A stretch of 64,000 bases of DNA from Circinella minor (taxonomy: Eukaryota > Mucoromycota > Mucoromycetes > Mucorales > Lichtheimiaceae), in the NCBI GenBank assembly GCA_016758965.1, contig JAEPRB010000002.1:310001-374000 (forward strand). Direction: 5' to 3'. The position numbers and the translations under genes were made by a program. The notes below the pieces were generated by a model. That model was not told the origin of the DNA and searched no databases. It saw nothing but the letters and a program-made list of their open reading frames with translations. Each line of letters opens with the position of its first letter. The stretch's first letter is position 1. This document shows, one piece after another, positions 49,598 to 62,351 of this stretch.

Positions 49598-52500
49598 ATG
49601 GTCGCCATGAATCTTTACAACTATGACCTGGAATTTTCAAAACTTAATGGTTATACTTTTGAAACTCCAAAATTATTAGAAGGTGTTGATAATGTTGCCA
49701 TTGCTTATGGTCAGAGGTACAAGATAAATAAAAAGTGTGAGAGGAGTATATAATTATATTATTATGTAGGAGTATTAACTTATTAAAATATAGAAATAGA
49801 GATCGATTACCTGTAGTAGCCAAACTTTCCTATCATACATTACGACTAGAACGAGAATATCATATAGTGAAACGTCTTTATCGCTATGCTGACGCTAAAC
49901 AGTTACTTTGTCAACCACTTGAAAAACTTTCGTTACCTAATGGACTCATTGCACTCATCTTTGCTGACTATGGTATATAAAATTACATATTTATGGAAGT
50001 AGTTTTTTCTAAATAACAAATAAATATTTATATATAATTATAAACAAATAGGTACCAATAGATTGGATTCATATCAACCGACTACACTTATTCAACAAGT
50101 TGATAAACCAATGAACGATGATAAACCCGTACCACCGCTCGATATTGATAAATTTTTAGATTTTGCTATTCAATGTTGTAATTGCCTTGAACTTGTTCAT
50201 AAACAACAAAGTAAGTATATATAATTTAATGATGTTTATGATTATGATGATAAATTAATTATTATTATTATTTATATAGTCGTACATGGTGAAATTAAAC
50301 TAAATGCATTCTTATGGCCAGAAAAAGAGACTGTAAAAATATGGAACTTTGGATCAGGTGCACGTAGTTTGGAAACTAATTTGACATCAGAAGGTTGGAG
50401 AAAAAGTGTACAACGAAATGGTGCAAATAATTTTTGGCAAATGCTCATCTATATGTCACCTGAACAAACCGGAAGAACCACTTTTCATCCCGATCACCGA
50501 ACCGATTTATATAGTTTGGGAATCACATTCTTTGTTGTATTGTCTCAATCAATGCCATTTGCTTATAATAGTCCAATGGAAATCGTTCATAGTGTATTAA
50601 ATCGTAGAATACCACCATTACATCAAGTACGCCCAGATGTCCCTGTCGTCATTTCATCCATCATCGAAAAACTTACAAATAAGGTATAGTAAGATTTTTT
50701 TGTTGTTGATCATTTGTTTTGGTAATATTAAAATATTCATTTCTTCTTGTATGTATTTATAGTCACCTGATGAACGATATTCAAGTGCTCATGGGTTAAG
50801 AGAAGATTTGAAGGAATGTCAAAGACAATTAAAACGTGAAAAGGTATAAAAAAACAAAGAATAGTAAAAATGAAGAGAAATGAGAAGAAAAAATGATTTT
50901 ATTAATGTATATTTATATTTATAGCAAATACAAGCATTTTCATTAGGTCGAAATGATATCGCAAGTGTATTTACTTTACCCAATGCATGTTTCGGTCGAC
51001 AAAAAGAAATTGAACACATCAGTGCAATTATTCGAAAAACAGCTTGGAATTGTGGTCATATTACACTACGTCGATCACGTCTTGATAGTAGTACAGTGGA
51101 TTCACTTTTAACACCTATTGAAGTTGCAGACAAGAAACGATTATCCTTATTCAAACGATTGAATAGTACGAACAATAAACGTACTAGCACCCTATTTAAA
51201 CGACATACCGAAACAGTAGCTATTTCCGGTAGCGCAGGAGTTGGTAATTATTATTATTATTATTATTTGCAGGGATCGGATTGGAGGAAGACAAGGGGTT
51301 TAGGGGGGGGGTAAAAAGAAGATGACCACTAGTTTCCTTTTTAATTTTTGGGTACCTAACTAACTGAGGAAAATATTATTATTATCGTTTTAGGGAAATC
51401 TACGTTATTACGACAAATTCAACAAGTGGCCCGAGAATATGGTTATATTGCAACAGCGAAATTCGATCGACGTAATCCAATGCCTTATGGATGTATTTTA
51501 CGATGTATGAGCATATTTTTCAAACAAATACTAACTGAATTGCCAAGTGAAGTGGATCGCTTTGCCAACATGTTAAAAGAACAATTGGGTCCTATTGCTC
51601 AATTGCCCATCTTACTATTGGATAATGTACCTGAAATTCGAACACTTCTAAGTGAAGCAAAAGATACTCGATTATCAGCTGAATGTGATATTGGTGGTAG
51701 TGAAATTAAAATGAGATTCCATTCTGCTTTTATTGAAATATTTCAAGTTATGGTTCGTTATAGATTCGTCACCTTGGTAAGTTAGTCCATTAATATTATT
51801 ATTGTTAAAGTGATAAGTTAAGAAAAACAGTCCGTTTTGATTAATTTTGTTTATTATATTTATTTCAACCATATACAACAAAAAAAAAGTTTCTGGAAGA
51901 TCTTCATCAAGCAGGTAAATAATGTTGCCAAAACATATGTGTAACGTTACACAATAACAAAAAACAACAATTATGAAAAAATAATTGTATTCCACTGACG
52001 TAAGTTGTGTAACCATAACAATTTTTATTTTTTTAGATGACGCTTCCATTGAACTATTAGAGTCTCTTATTTCGGCCCGTCTCAACTTTCTAGTTATTAT
52101 CACTTATCGACGATCTGAATTATGTGAATCTGTCAACAAATTATTACGAAATGAAAATGCTGCTGTATCACATGTTAAATTGGAAAATCTTGAAAAAGAT
52201 GCCTTGATGGAATTAGTACGAACACCCATGCACCGAAATGAAGAAATTGATGGGTTATTATTACAACCGCTTGTGGATTTTATCTATCAAAAAACGCGCG
52301 GTAACCCTTTTTATGTTTGTCAATTATTGGCTACCCTTGAAAAGAAAGGATTATTATTCTTTACATGGGAACAAGGACGATGGGAATATAATATTCAAGA
52401 AATTGAAAAGGCACTATTAAATGAAATGGGCGAAAAGAATCAAGATATTAATGTCGAATTCTTGGTACGGCGGCTCAAAGAATTACCGCGAGATGGACGC

Positions 52501-55500
52501 AAGTTTATCAAATGGGCATCTTTTATTGGCAACAATTTCTCATTCGAAACCGTACGACATTTAATGATGGAATGTGAAAATGATACCAGTTCATCCGCAT
52601 CGGAAATGGATAGTGATAATGAATTTGATAATGAAGAATTTTCACCTATGTCAACATCACCGCGTAAAGAAGCACTGATGGATTTACGACACACTAAATA
52701 TGATGCAATTAATGGATTACAGTCTGCTTTGCAACAAGGTTTTATTGAAGCATTTTCGAATGATGAATTTGGATTTAGTCATGATCGATACTCTCAAGCT
52801 GCCATGATGCTTGCCAAACCTGAAAAACGTGACATGTTGCATCTTAAGATCGCTCTTTATTTTATGGATAAACCGAATGTGGATACATTTTGGGTTGCTG
52901 ACCATCTTAAGGCTGCATTGCATTTGATCAAGGGTTATGACAAAAAGATCAAACAACGGGCTCTTTTGATTCAAGCCGGTAACAAGGCGTATGGTTCTGG
53001 TGCTCATAATCTGGCTTATTCGTATTATGATAGTGCAAGAGAACTTCTGAGTCAAGATCCATGGACGGATGGACATGATAGTAGCTACCAAGAAACACTA
53101 CATTTGTATACGCGACTTGCCGAAATCAGTTGGTTTATGGGATATGATGTGACACCTGATTTACTCCAAATGATATTCAAGAATGCGAAATCAGCCATTG
53201 ATCGCGCTGCTGCTTATCGAATTCAACACCGCTACCATTTCTCACGTAAAGAACATCAAAAGAAATCATCAATTCTATTGGAATGTCTCGCCGAATTAGG
53301 TATTCAAAATGTACGGTTGGATTTATCTAGTGACGAATTACGAAACTTGTATGAAGAAACGCGAAGTGAAGTACTGGGTATTGGATTGGACAAAGTTTCG
53401 GATTTACCCGTATGTGACAGTCGACTGATCCGTACCAGACTCTCTATTTTGGAAGAGGTGTGTCTTTGGGCTTATTGGATGAATGATACTAAAGCTATAT
53501 TATCCATTGGTGCTCGATTTGTATTAATGACATTACAACATGGCACATCTCCCACAACCGGCGTGGGTTTTGTCTATTTTGGTATTGCAGCCATGCAATT
53601 ATTTAAGGCTTATGAATTTGGACAACAAATTGGTGCCATTGGTGTATCCCTTTGTGATAAATATGGCGGTCATTCCGAGTCAGCTCGTGCTCGATATCTT
53701 TACGGTGCTTTTCTCAGTTCATGGAAACATCATTATCGAGATTCTTTACCTCTTTTCCGACAATCTTTGAAACAAAGTTTATTGGGTGGTGACCGAATTT
53801 ATGCTACATTTTCCCATTTGCATATTGTGATGGGGATGTTACTTGTTGGAGATCATTTATCGGATACTTTACGTGAAGCTAATTTTTGTCTTGATGAAGT
53901 AACACGATGGAATGAATCGATTGGTGCTTCGATATTAGTGACATCGATCATTCGTATGGTATTAGCATTACAAGGCAAAACTTATTTGACTGCGGATGCT
54001 ATTTTTGACGATAAAGGTTTCAAGGAAGAATCATTTGTCGCTGAAATGTATGAACAAAATCCGGATTCAGGCCTACCCATGTTTTGGTATTATGCTTTGA
54101 AATTGATTGTCTTGGTCATGTACGGATATGATGAGGCAGCCTTCAAGATTGGTCACAAGTATGCACAATTGGCAGATATGCAACCTTCCCATCGACATAC
54201 TCATTTAATGTTGTTTTTTCATTGTTTGGCTATGATTCGATTGGTACGAAGTGGAAAAGGAGACCATGATTCTTTGATGAAACAAATAGAAAAACATCAG
54301 GAAACTTTACAACAATTTGCAAAGCATTCGTAAGTTTTTTTTTTTTTTTTTTTTTTGATGGAAGGAAGGAAAATACAGAGGGTTACTCAATTATTTAACT
54401 AATAAATAAAACTATTGAAATATATATTATAGACCTGAAAACTTACAAATGTTTGTTTCACTAATCGATGCCGAACTTGCTTCTTTAACATCTGATATGC
54501 GACGTACCGAACAACTATATGATTTGGCTATTGATCAAGCTAAACGCGGACAGTGGGGGTTCGAAACAAATGTTATGTATGAATTGGCTGGTGATTATTA
54601 TATCCGTTGTGGAGCACGCCATGTAGGTGCATTATTAATTGACAAGGCTGTCGCTGGATATCGTCATCAAGGATGTTATGGCAAAGCAATTCAATTGGAA
54701 CAACTTCACGCTAGTTCACGGCAACCTAATACACTCAGTCGTTCCATTCAAGTACAAACAGAAACACATGTGGTCAGTCCAAGACGAGATTCATTTGGTG
54801 ATATAAGCCTTTCCGAGCCTTATTCTGTAGATGTATCATCAAGCGCACAATCACCCGAAGAGACATTACTTACGTTAGATGTGGTAGATCTTGCATCGAT
54901 TCTCAAGAGTTCCCAGATCATTTCAAGTGAAATGAATTATGATTTGTTAATGGGACAAATGCTTGGAGTAAGTATTACAATTTTTATTATTAGTGCTGCC
55001 ATTATTTTTACAGGATGCAAAAAAAAAAATTGGATAAATGGACCACCAACTAACAATAATAATTGTAGATCATTTTGGAAAATTCTAGTGCTGAATCTGG
55101 TGTAATTATTATCCAAGAAAAATCGCAGGATAAATCATGCTTTATGATCGTGGCTCGAGGTTCACAAGCTGAAGGTTGTGATATTTTAAAATCACCTGAA
55201 CAATTAACTGAAGAACCTACATCCATGGTCAGCCGTGTCGCGCGTTATGCAATTCATACACAAGAATCTCTTTTAATTCCTGATATTCATGAAGATCCAC
55301 GTTTTTCTGATTTTGGTACTTCTCCCAAATCTGTCATTTGCGTTCCTATTACTCACAAATCTGCTATTGTCGGTTGTATCTATATTGAAGGTGCTGTTGG
55401 ATCCATGACTGCACGTCATGAAGTCGTTCTACGTTTACTTTCCCAGCAAATTGGTATCTCGGTCACTAATGCAGTTCTATTCAAGGGTGTTCAAACGGCT

Positions 55501-57306
55501 ACTTTGGCTAATATGCGTATGATTGAAAACCAAAAAGCAGCTCTTGAAGAAGCGCGTAAGAGCAAAGAAGCAGCGCTACGTGCCATGAAACTCAAGGCAG
55601 ATTTTTTAGCCAATATGTCGCACGAATTGAGAACACCCTTCTCTGGCTTTTATGGTATGATCTCTCTTCTATCTGAAACATCGTTGGATGCAGAACAATC
55701 AGACATAGTTCATACGGCCAAGGAAAGTTGTGAAATGTTACTCAAGATCATTGATGATCTACTCAACTTTTCCAAATTGGAAGCTGGTAAAGTCGTCCCT
55801 GATTTGGGTCCATTGGCTGTGGAAGAATTAATAGCCGATACATTTGAAATTCTTAGCTCGTTAGCTGCAAGGAAAGGTTTGGAGTTGGCATATATTGTTG
55901 AACCAGATGTCCCTGAAACAGTGACAGGTGATTCTTCCCGATTACGACAAATTTTGACCAACCTTCTGGGTAATGCAATCAAGTTTACACATGAAGGGGG
56001 CGTGGTGATCAAGTGCTGTCTTGATGAAGAATTAGAGGATGATCATGTTCGGCTTAAGTTTGAAGTGATTGATACAGGTATTGGTATTGATTGTCAACAA
56101 CAGCGCAACTTGTTTGAACCCTTTTCTCAGGTGGATGGAAGTACAACACGTATGTATGGTGGTACAGGTCTTGGTCTATCGATCTGTTTACAGCTCGTTC
56201 GATTAATGGGCGGTAACATCGGTGTTATTTCACAAATTGACAAGGGATCGAATTTCTGGTTCTCTGTGGTAGTGAAACGTGTTGAGAAGGAAGCAGAAGA
56301 AGCTCGACCTACACCTAGTGCTCAATTGAAACAAAGTAGTATTCTTATGACGACCAATCAAGACGCTACAGCTAATATGATGCGGGCACTTTTGGCTGAT
56401 CTCAATTTGAAACGTAATACAACGGATATGCAACATGCAATTGCAGAGGCATTACAAGAACGTCATGATATTTTGCTATTGGATATTCCACCTATGCCCA
56501 ACAGTTATATTACCCAACAATTACAAAGTGTAGATGATGATCCAGAATGTGAATTACATATTATTTTGCTTTATACTCCTGCTACTGAAGGGCATAAGGT
56601 GGCTGCAGAAGCTACAAATTCAGCATCTGATCGTCGTGGACGTATTATCAAGATGGCTAAACCTGCAAGACGGGCAAAATTACTACGTGTATTGGAACAA
56701 GTGTTAAGTCAACCACGTTTAACGATTCAAACATCGCCTCTTCAACAACAACCACATCCTGCACCACAACCTACACCTGCTTCTACACCAACACCTACCA
56801 CAGTACCAACTCCTGTCAAAACTATATCTTCAGCACCTACTAGTAAAATGGCTGGATACTTTAGTTCAGAAGAATTGGAATGGTTCAAAGGAAAACCAGT
56901 TTTGATTGCTGAAGACAATATGGTTGCGCAGAAACTATTACGCAAACAATTGGAAAAAATGGGTTTCATTGTAGAAAGCGCAAATAATGGTGAAGAAGCT
57001 ATTCAATTATGGCAACAGCGCCCCGAAAATCATTTTGTAATTGGTTTCTTTGATCATCATATGCCCAAATGTGATGGTGTTGAAGCTACAAAAACGCTTC
57101 GAAAAACAGAAGAAGATCAGAATTACAGCATTCGACTTCCAATTATTGCTCTTACAGCAGATGTACAATCAACCGCTCAAGATATATGTCTTGGTGCAGG
57201 TATGGATGGCTATTTAACTAAACCGTTAATTCCAAAAGACCTTGCCTCCACTTTACGAAGACTTTGTCCTCCACTTCAAGAATTACAATCATCATCACAA
57301 CAATAA
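49598..57306 (+). CDS. Hybrid histidine kinase with degenerate Ser/Thr-kinase, AAA-type ATPase, GAF, HisKA/HATPase and receiver (group X-like)
   Basis: Eleven exons (49598-49716, 49794-49972, 50052-50210, 50280-50683, 50763-50843, 50925-51243, 51394-51776, 51890-51914, 52037-54329, 54433-54967, 55069-57306) join to 2244 aa. Domain order: kinase-like module (1-310) with VVAKLS, VHGEIKLNAF and SPEQTGR but NFG for DFG and no glycine loop; AAA/STAND-type NTPase with Walker A GSAGVGKST (about 420) and Walker B region TLFLEDLHQADD (about 548-558); helical TPR-like region (700-1460); GAF (about 1490-1640); H-box SHELRTP with phospho-His near 1683; ATPase with LTNLLGNAIKF, DTGIGI and GTGLGL; a degenerate receiver (about 1920-2055, LLLDIPPMP); and a receiver (2110-2235) with AEDN, acceptor Asp in FFDHHMP, ALTAD and TKP. 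This order matches the fungal group that includes S. pombe Mak2/Mak3 and Candida Chk1, which signal oxidative stress through a phosphotransfer protein. No membrane span, so it is cytosolic. Confidence 0.95.
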
Positions 57307-57709
57307 CAGTAATTGTGATTATATTTATATTTATAAAAAACAACATTTTATATACGATACTACTCCTCTTATTTTTATATTAGAAAAAAAATATATATTT
57401 TTTTTCACATTATAACAACAACACATATCTTTTATATTAATATTTGCACACAGACAAAAAAAAAAGTTTTCTTTTCCTTTTTGTATTTTTATCATCTTTT
57501 CTTTATTGTACATTTTTTTCACTCTTTTTTTCTTGCATCACACACTTATTTTTCCTTTTCTCATAAAAATATAATAATAATACCTTTTTTTTTGCATTCA
57601 TACATAAATACACAATTTTAAAAGACCCTGCTTAAAGTAGCATTGAAAAATGGGAAGAGACCCCGACACAATTAATTTTTCAGAATAATTATAACTCTTT
57701 TCATTCTAA
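57307..57709. promoter_or_regulatory. Intergenic: histidine kinase 3' flank and zinc-finger gene promoter
   Basis: The 403-nt gap between two genes in tandem is A/T-rich with T-runs near 57395-57405 and 57520-57531. AATAAT-type sequences that could serve polyadenylation lie near 57570. I see no further structure. Confidence 0.4.
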
Positions 57710-59283
57710 ATGTTCAGTTGGCTGTGGGACACAATTACACGACGTTCCGAATCACTTTCAACAAATTCACAAAGGAATGACGATTTGAGAAATAATTCAT
57801 CGAGTACCAAAAATAACAAGCAAAGTGATCAACGACTTTCTGTTGTCACTGGTGATAACATTAGCAGAGGAACGAGCAATGGCAAACAAGATTCACATTT
57901 AGTATCAAAATACACTAGTTACAAAAAAGGTTATTAGCGAGAGAACAAAATAAAAAATAAACAGTGATAAATTATTTATGTATTTATGTTTTCCTGACTG
58001 TATTATTGATAACTTACTAGATCAGTTATCTCAATCGGGTAACACCAACTCAAAAGGTAAAAATTGTGCTAAAATTATACTGACTGATGCGATTTACACT
58101 CGTTTAATTGTTGATTTTTCATGTACTGAATACATTTAATACATACGTACATCTATAGAAAACTTGGTAAAAGAAATATTATTTTACTGTCCATACCGGA
58201 ATTGTTCCTATTCAGCTAAACTTGCCACAACAACATGTGACCATATTCGTCAAGAACATGATCCAGCTTTTTTTGAATTACTTTCCAATGATGATGCACA
58301 ATCGGCTATTTTTACAACAACACCACCATCTAACGTATCTATCTCGTTGCTAGGTATGTTTATATATAAATTAGTTATTTTTTTTAAGTTACCATAGTAT
58401 CAGTGATAAAGGATTGTAGACTTCTCTTTTTTTTAACCCCTGTCATTGTAATATTTTAGATCAGGATACTGCAATTGAACCAACAGAAAGATTAATTACA
58501 ATGAATAATGAGAATATTGACGGAGAGAAGGTACATCAACATTATTATTGCCCATATCAAGAATGCAGTTATCATCGCACTACAAAAGATAGACAAGCAG
58601 ATCTGATACGACATATTCAATTAAATCATTATGGTGATTTAGCATACCAAAATGATGTGCATCATCAATGCTATCGAACCGTGGATGGAGATGTCCTTGT
58701 AGACTTTTCAGGTATATTTGTTTATATGAAAATTTTTGTAACTCAATCTATTTTTATAAAGTTATATTATAGAACTTAATGTCCAGCTTTATATATAGAA
58801 AAATATCATTCAACACTATCTCCCGGTACAATATTAATTCCATGTGATGCTAATGGTCATGGTAAGATATACAAGTATATTACGGATATATAAGCTTAAG
58901 AAAAAAAGTATATATTCAACGAGATTACATTTTTTTTATACGTAGTACATAAGCGATATGCTGATATGTTAACTAATTCGGAACAAACAATTCCAATTTC
59001 AATAACTAAAAAAACGAACGTGAAATCCTCAAATAAGCGACGGGTAATAATAAACTGCATAGCACATGATCAAAAAGAAAAAGGATATGTGAGGGGAAAT
59101 GAGTAATATACAGCTAAAAATGACTCATGTTGTATATTTTATTAGATACCTGTTGTTGAACAACAGCCACAGCAAGACAAAAGTAGTAGCGGTGGTAGTA
59201 CATTACAAGATGCTCCAGCAACACGACGTAGTAAACGACAGAAACGTAGTGTATGGAAAGAAGACGAGTGGGTTCTTTATTAA
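57710..59283 (+). CDS. Zinc-finger protein with two C-x4-C..H-x4-H fingers and basic C-terminus
   Basis: Seven exons (57710-57929, 58021-58056, 58159-58353, 58460-58711, 58799-58861, 58946-59043, 59146-59283) join in frame to 333 aa. After a Ser/Asn-rich N-terminus come two similar fingers: CPYRNCSYSAKLATTTCDHI with QEH (about 92-116) and CPYQECSYHRTTKDRQADLI with RHIQLNH (about 168-195). Each has Cys pairs four residues apart and His pairs four residues apart, an unusual C2H2 spacing. The C-terminus is basic (RRSKRQKRSVW), a possible nuclear localisation signal, and ends KEDEWVLY. A DNA- or RNA-binding nuclear protein is likely, but the family is not recognised. Exon 2 is only 36 nt and intron 1 has a weak GTTATT donor, so the N-terminal part is less certain than the fingers. 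It converges with the La gene. Confidence 0.7.
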
Positions 59284-59617
59284 TTACATACAGTAATCAT
59301 GTTTCATGGAAACGTATTAATGTTATATATATATATATTGCTTATACAAAATCAAATGGAAGAACGACATCATTTATATATATGTGTGTGCGTGTGTATG
59401 TGATATAAAATGCTATTTTTGTTTTGTTTTATAATTTCACAGTAAAGAAAAAAAAAAGTAATATAATCGTACAATAAAAGAAAAACAACTGGTTAGACCT
59501 ACAAAATGAAAAGGAGACAAATGTGAAATGCATATACATATATATATTATGTATGGAAATGAGTGATGTATGGATAAGAAAATAAATATAATCCAAAATT
59601 ATAAAGAAATAAGACTA
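59284..59617. other. Convergent 3' flanks of zinc-finger and La genes
   Basis: The 334 nt hold both transcript ends. Short TA and GT microsatellites (about 59319-59332 and 59376-59401) and AATAAA sequences on both strands are visible (for example AATAAA at 59581). No gene is present. Confidence 0.5.
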
Positions 59618-61215
59618 TTATTGGTCGTCAGCCTTGGTAAGTTCATCTTCAGCCTTTCGCTTCTCGCCAACTTTAGGTTCATCAACACTTTCACCTGCAA
59701 ATTCCTTTGATTCAGAGACTACATTATATAGAAATAAAAAAAAAATGGATTCGTTAGTATATACTAATAAATATATATAGATATTCTCCTCCTAATCCCA
59801 TATAACACTCAATCAATTAATAACAATAATGATACTTTACCATTTGCTGGATAAAATTGAACATCAACGGATTTACCCTTCAATTCATAGGCCATTTTAC
59901 GAGACTTGGCTTTTTCAGATAAGAGAACAAAACCGGAACCATCTTCTTTACGTTTAATAGAATCAACCAAGTTTTTACCAACCAATTGAGTGAGCTGTTC
60001 ATCAGTTGTATCCTTGCCATTTTTGAATTTGAGTAATCGTTGGTTGATTTCAGGATCGATTTGCTTATTGTTTTTGTTATGCTTTTGTGCGTTTCCCTTA
60101 TTATCACGGAATTTCTTGTTGCCATTCAATTGACCAGTCTTCTCCAAGTAGAAGGCATTAAACTTTCTATCACGGCGGTTATTGTTTCTTGGTTGATCTT
60201 TATATAATTCAGACTTTTCATCCAAATATTGGCGCCTTTATATTATAGTAATAAATTTGTGAGTGAAAAACATAAAAAGAATGATTTACAAAATCAACTT
60301 TTTTAATTTATGAACTTACTTTGTTTTTAATAAAAGTTCCTTATCATCGTATTTTAAATTCTTGGCTGCAACTTCTTCAGCAAGTTGAGCATTGTCAAAT
60401 TCAACGTAGACGCTACCCTATAAGAGACGCATAAAATGAGTTTTTTTTATCAATAAATATATATCCCATAGCTCATCCCTCATTTCTGTTTTACCTTGAA
60501 TTTAGCAGGACGTTCATCAGTTTTACGAAGACGGACAGCGAGAACTTTACCATGTTCTTGGAAAAAGTCTTCAATTTTATCTTGAAGCTCCATTAATGCG
60601 TCAACTGGTTTTTCTGCACCTTCATCGACCAAGGGGAATCCTTTCTATTAATTGATCAGAAATTTAAATTACAAATTTAGTTCCATAAACCACGATAAGG
60701 CACACACATCCACCTATCTATACTATAAAGCCAAATTATAAATTAATAAAAGAGAGTATAACTTACAGCATAAATGGAACGAGATACAAAGTTTTGTTCA
60801 ACTAAAGGCTTGGTACGACGAATTTGATCCCCTTCTTCATTCAACTCAACAAGATCAGAATTATTTGATCGTAAAGCAGAAACAACTACGTTAATATCTT
60901 CAGTAATCATTTTCATTTTTTTGAAACCAGCAACAATGTTAAGAGGGACCCCTAATTAAAATGTCATGAAATATGTCCAACGAAAAAAACAATAAGTATA
61001 TGCGTGTGCTTTATTTTTTATTTTTATTTTTTTGGTGGCGTTTCCATAGATCTATTTTTTTTTTTTTTTTTTTACTGCGATCAAAAAAAAAAAAAAAACT
61101 TACATCCTTCACTATTTTTCTTGGACAAAAGATATAAATATTTGTCAAAGGGAAAGTTAGAATCACTGAAATAAAATTCAACTTGCTTCAAAATTTTAGC
61201 GTCGACTTCTGACAT
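59618..61215 (-). CDS. LHP1: La protein (RNA-binding, 3'-oligo(U) chaperone)
   Basis: La binds the UUU-3' ends of new Pol III transcripts in the nucleus and protects and folds them. Six exons (61215-61104, 60951-60767, 60644-60495, 60417-60320, 60235-59841, 59718-59618) join to 346 aa. The La motif covers about 1-98: AKILKQVEFYFSDSNFPFDK, then GWVPLNIVAGFKKM and DLVELNEEGDQIRRT. RRM1 (about 110-190) has GSVYVEFDNA as RNP1. A lysine/asparagine-rich linker follows, then a second RRM-like part (about 245-312: RLLKFKNG, GSGFVLLSEKAKSRKMAYEL, GKSVDVQFYPANG). The acidic/basic tail contains EKRKAEDELTKAD. The gene shares a 174-nt divergent upstream region with the NIP30 homologue. Intron 1 carries long T and A runs. 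Confidence 0.93.
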
Positions 61216-61389
61216 GGTTTGGTTTTTTATGTATTTTGAAGAAAAAGGATAAAGAGAAAAAAAAAATTTCGTTTTTGTTGCTTTTGTCGCTTAAAAGTGT
61301 TTTAGAAAAAAAAAAACTCCGTCTAACCTTTACTTTTTTTTTTCTTTTATCTTTTTTTTTTTCACTTCTTTATATTCTTTACTATAAAA
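61216..61389. promoter_or_regulatory. Divergent promoter between La and NIP30/FAM192A genes
   Basis: Only 174 nt separate the two start codons. The plus strand here is strongly T-rich, especially the half next to 61389, with no clear TATA box. Both genes must start transcription within it, so co-regulation is plausible. Confidence 0.65.
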
Positions 61390-62351
61390 ATGAAATTTGT
61401 TTCTCGTTCCATAGTTGATCAAAATCAAGAAAAAGAAATTCCAAAAGAAGGGGATCAAGAAGGTTAGAAACTTTTTTGATAAAAAAAAAGGAGGGGAACT
61501 TTATGTGTGTGGTGTGCTATTAAGTCTCATCACTATTGCATTCAATGTTGTTGTTTGAAGTTAACTGAACCTTTTATTTCTCTGGGTTTTTTTTTTCTTT
61601 CTCTAAAAAATAACAACAACTTAAGTTGGTGATAGTAGTAATACTACAGCTCAAGACGAATATGATCCACGTACACTTTATGAACGCCTACAAGAACAAA
61701 AAAATATTAAAGAAGAATTATTTCAGGAACAGACACGTTTAAGTAATTTGATTAAGCGCGTTGATGATGAAGAAGCTGAATATTATCAAACTTTATCAGA
61801 TGTTCAAGAAAGATTGAATTTGGAAAAAGCACAAAAGGAACGCGATGAATTAGAAGCATTTAGAAAGTGCGTATAATGGTTTTATTTATTTATTATGCTT
61901 TCCTTCATAAGAATATATATAACATGAGCAACATCTTCTTAATCCTAAACATGTCAAATATAGGGCAGTTGAGGAAACCCGTCATACCCAACCAACAGTA
62001 GATACTGCTGGGACTATTACTAATACTGATACTACTACGACAGTAACTACAAAAAGTTCATCCTCTTCTTCAGCAACACAAAAACCAGGTCGCCGTAGAT
62101 CATCCAAAAACGCATTGGAAGGTTTAGTGGTAGTAAAAAAGAAACGAACAGGAAATGAAAAAGATGAAGCAGAGAAGGATGATAATAAAGAGGATGAACA
62201 TCAAGCGAAAAAAGTCAAGCCAAATGCTACTATTGCTGCGACTACTGATTCGAAAAAGAAGGCAGATACATCATCACCATCTGGATCAAAAACTGGACTT
62301 TCAACACTTATGGCAGCATATAGTAGTGATAGTGAAAGCGACGACGAATAA
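61390..62351 (+). CDS. FAM192A/NIP30 (PSME3-interacting protein) homologue
   Basis: In animals this nuclear protein binds the proteasome activator PA28-gamma; the role in fungi is not defined. Exons 61390-61462, 61626-61866 and 61964-62351 join to 233 aa. The N-terminal NIP30 domain is recognisable from the start (MKFVSRSIVD) through EYDPRTLYERLQEQKNIKEE, the diagnostic segment, and a charged coiled coil to about residue 110 (LSNLIKRVDDEEAEYY, RDELEAFRK). The C-terminal half is Thr/Ser/Lys-rich and disordered, with basic patches (GRRRSSK, VVKKKR) and the acidic end LMAAYSSDSESDDE; Ser next to acidic residues fits CK2 sites known in the human protein. Intron 1 uses a weak GTTAGA donor. Confidence 0.88.
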
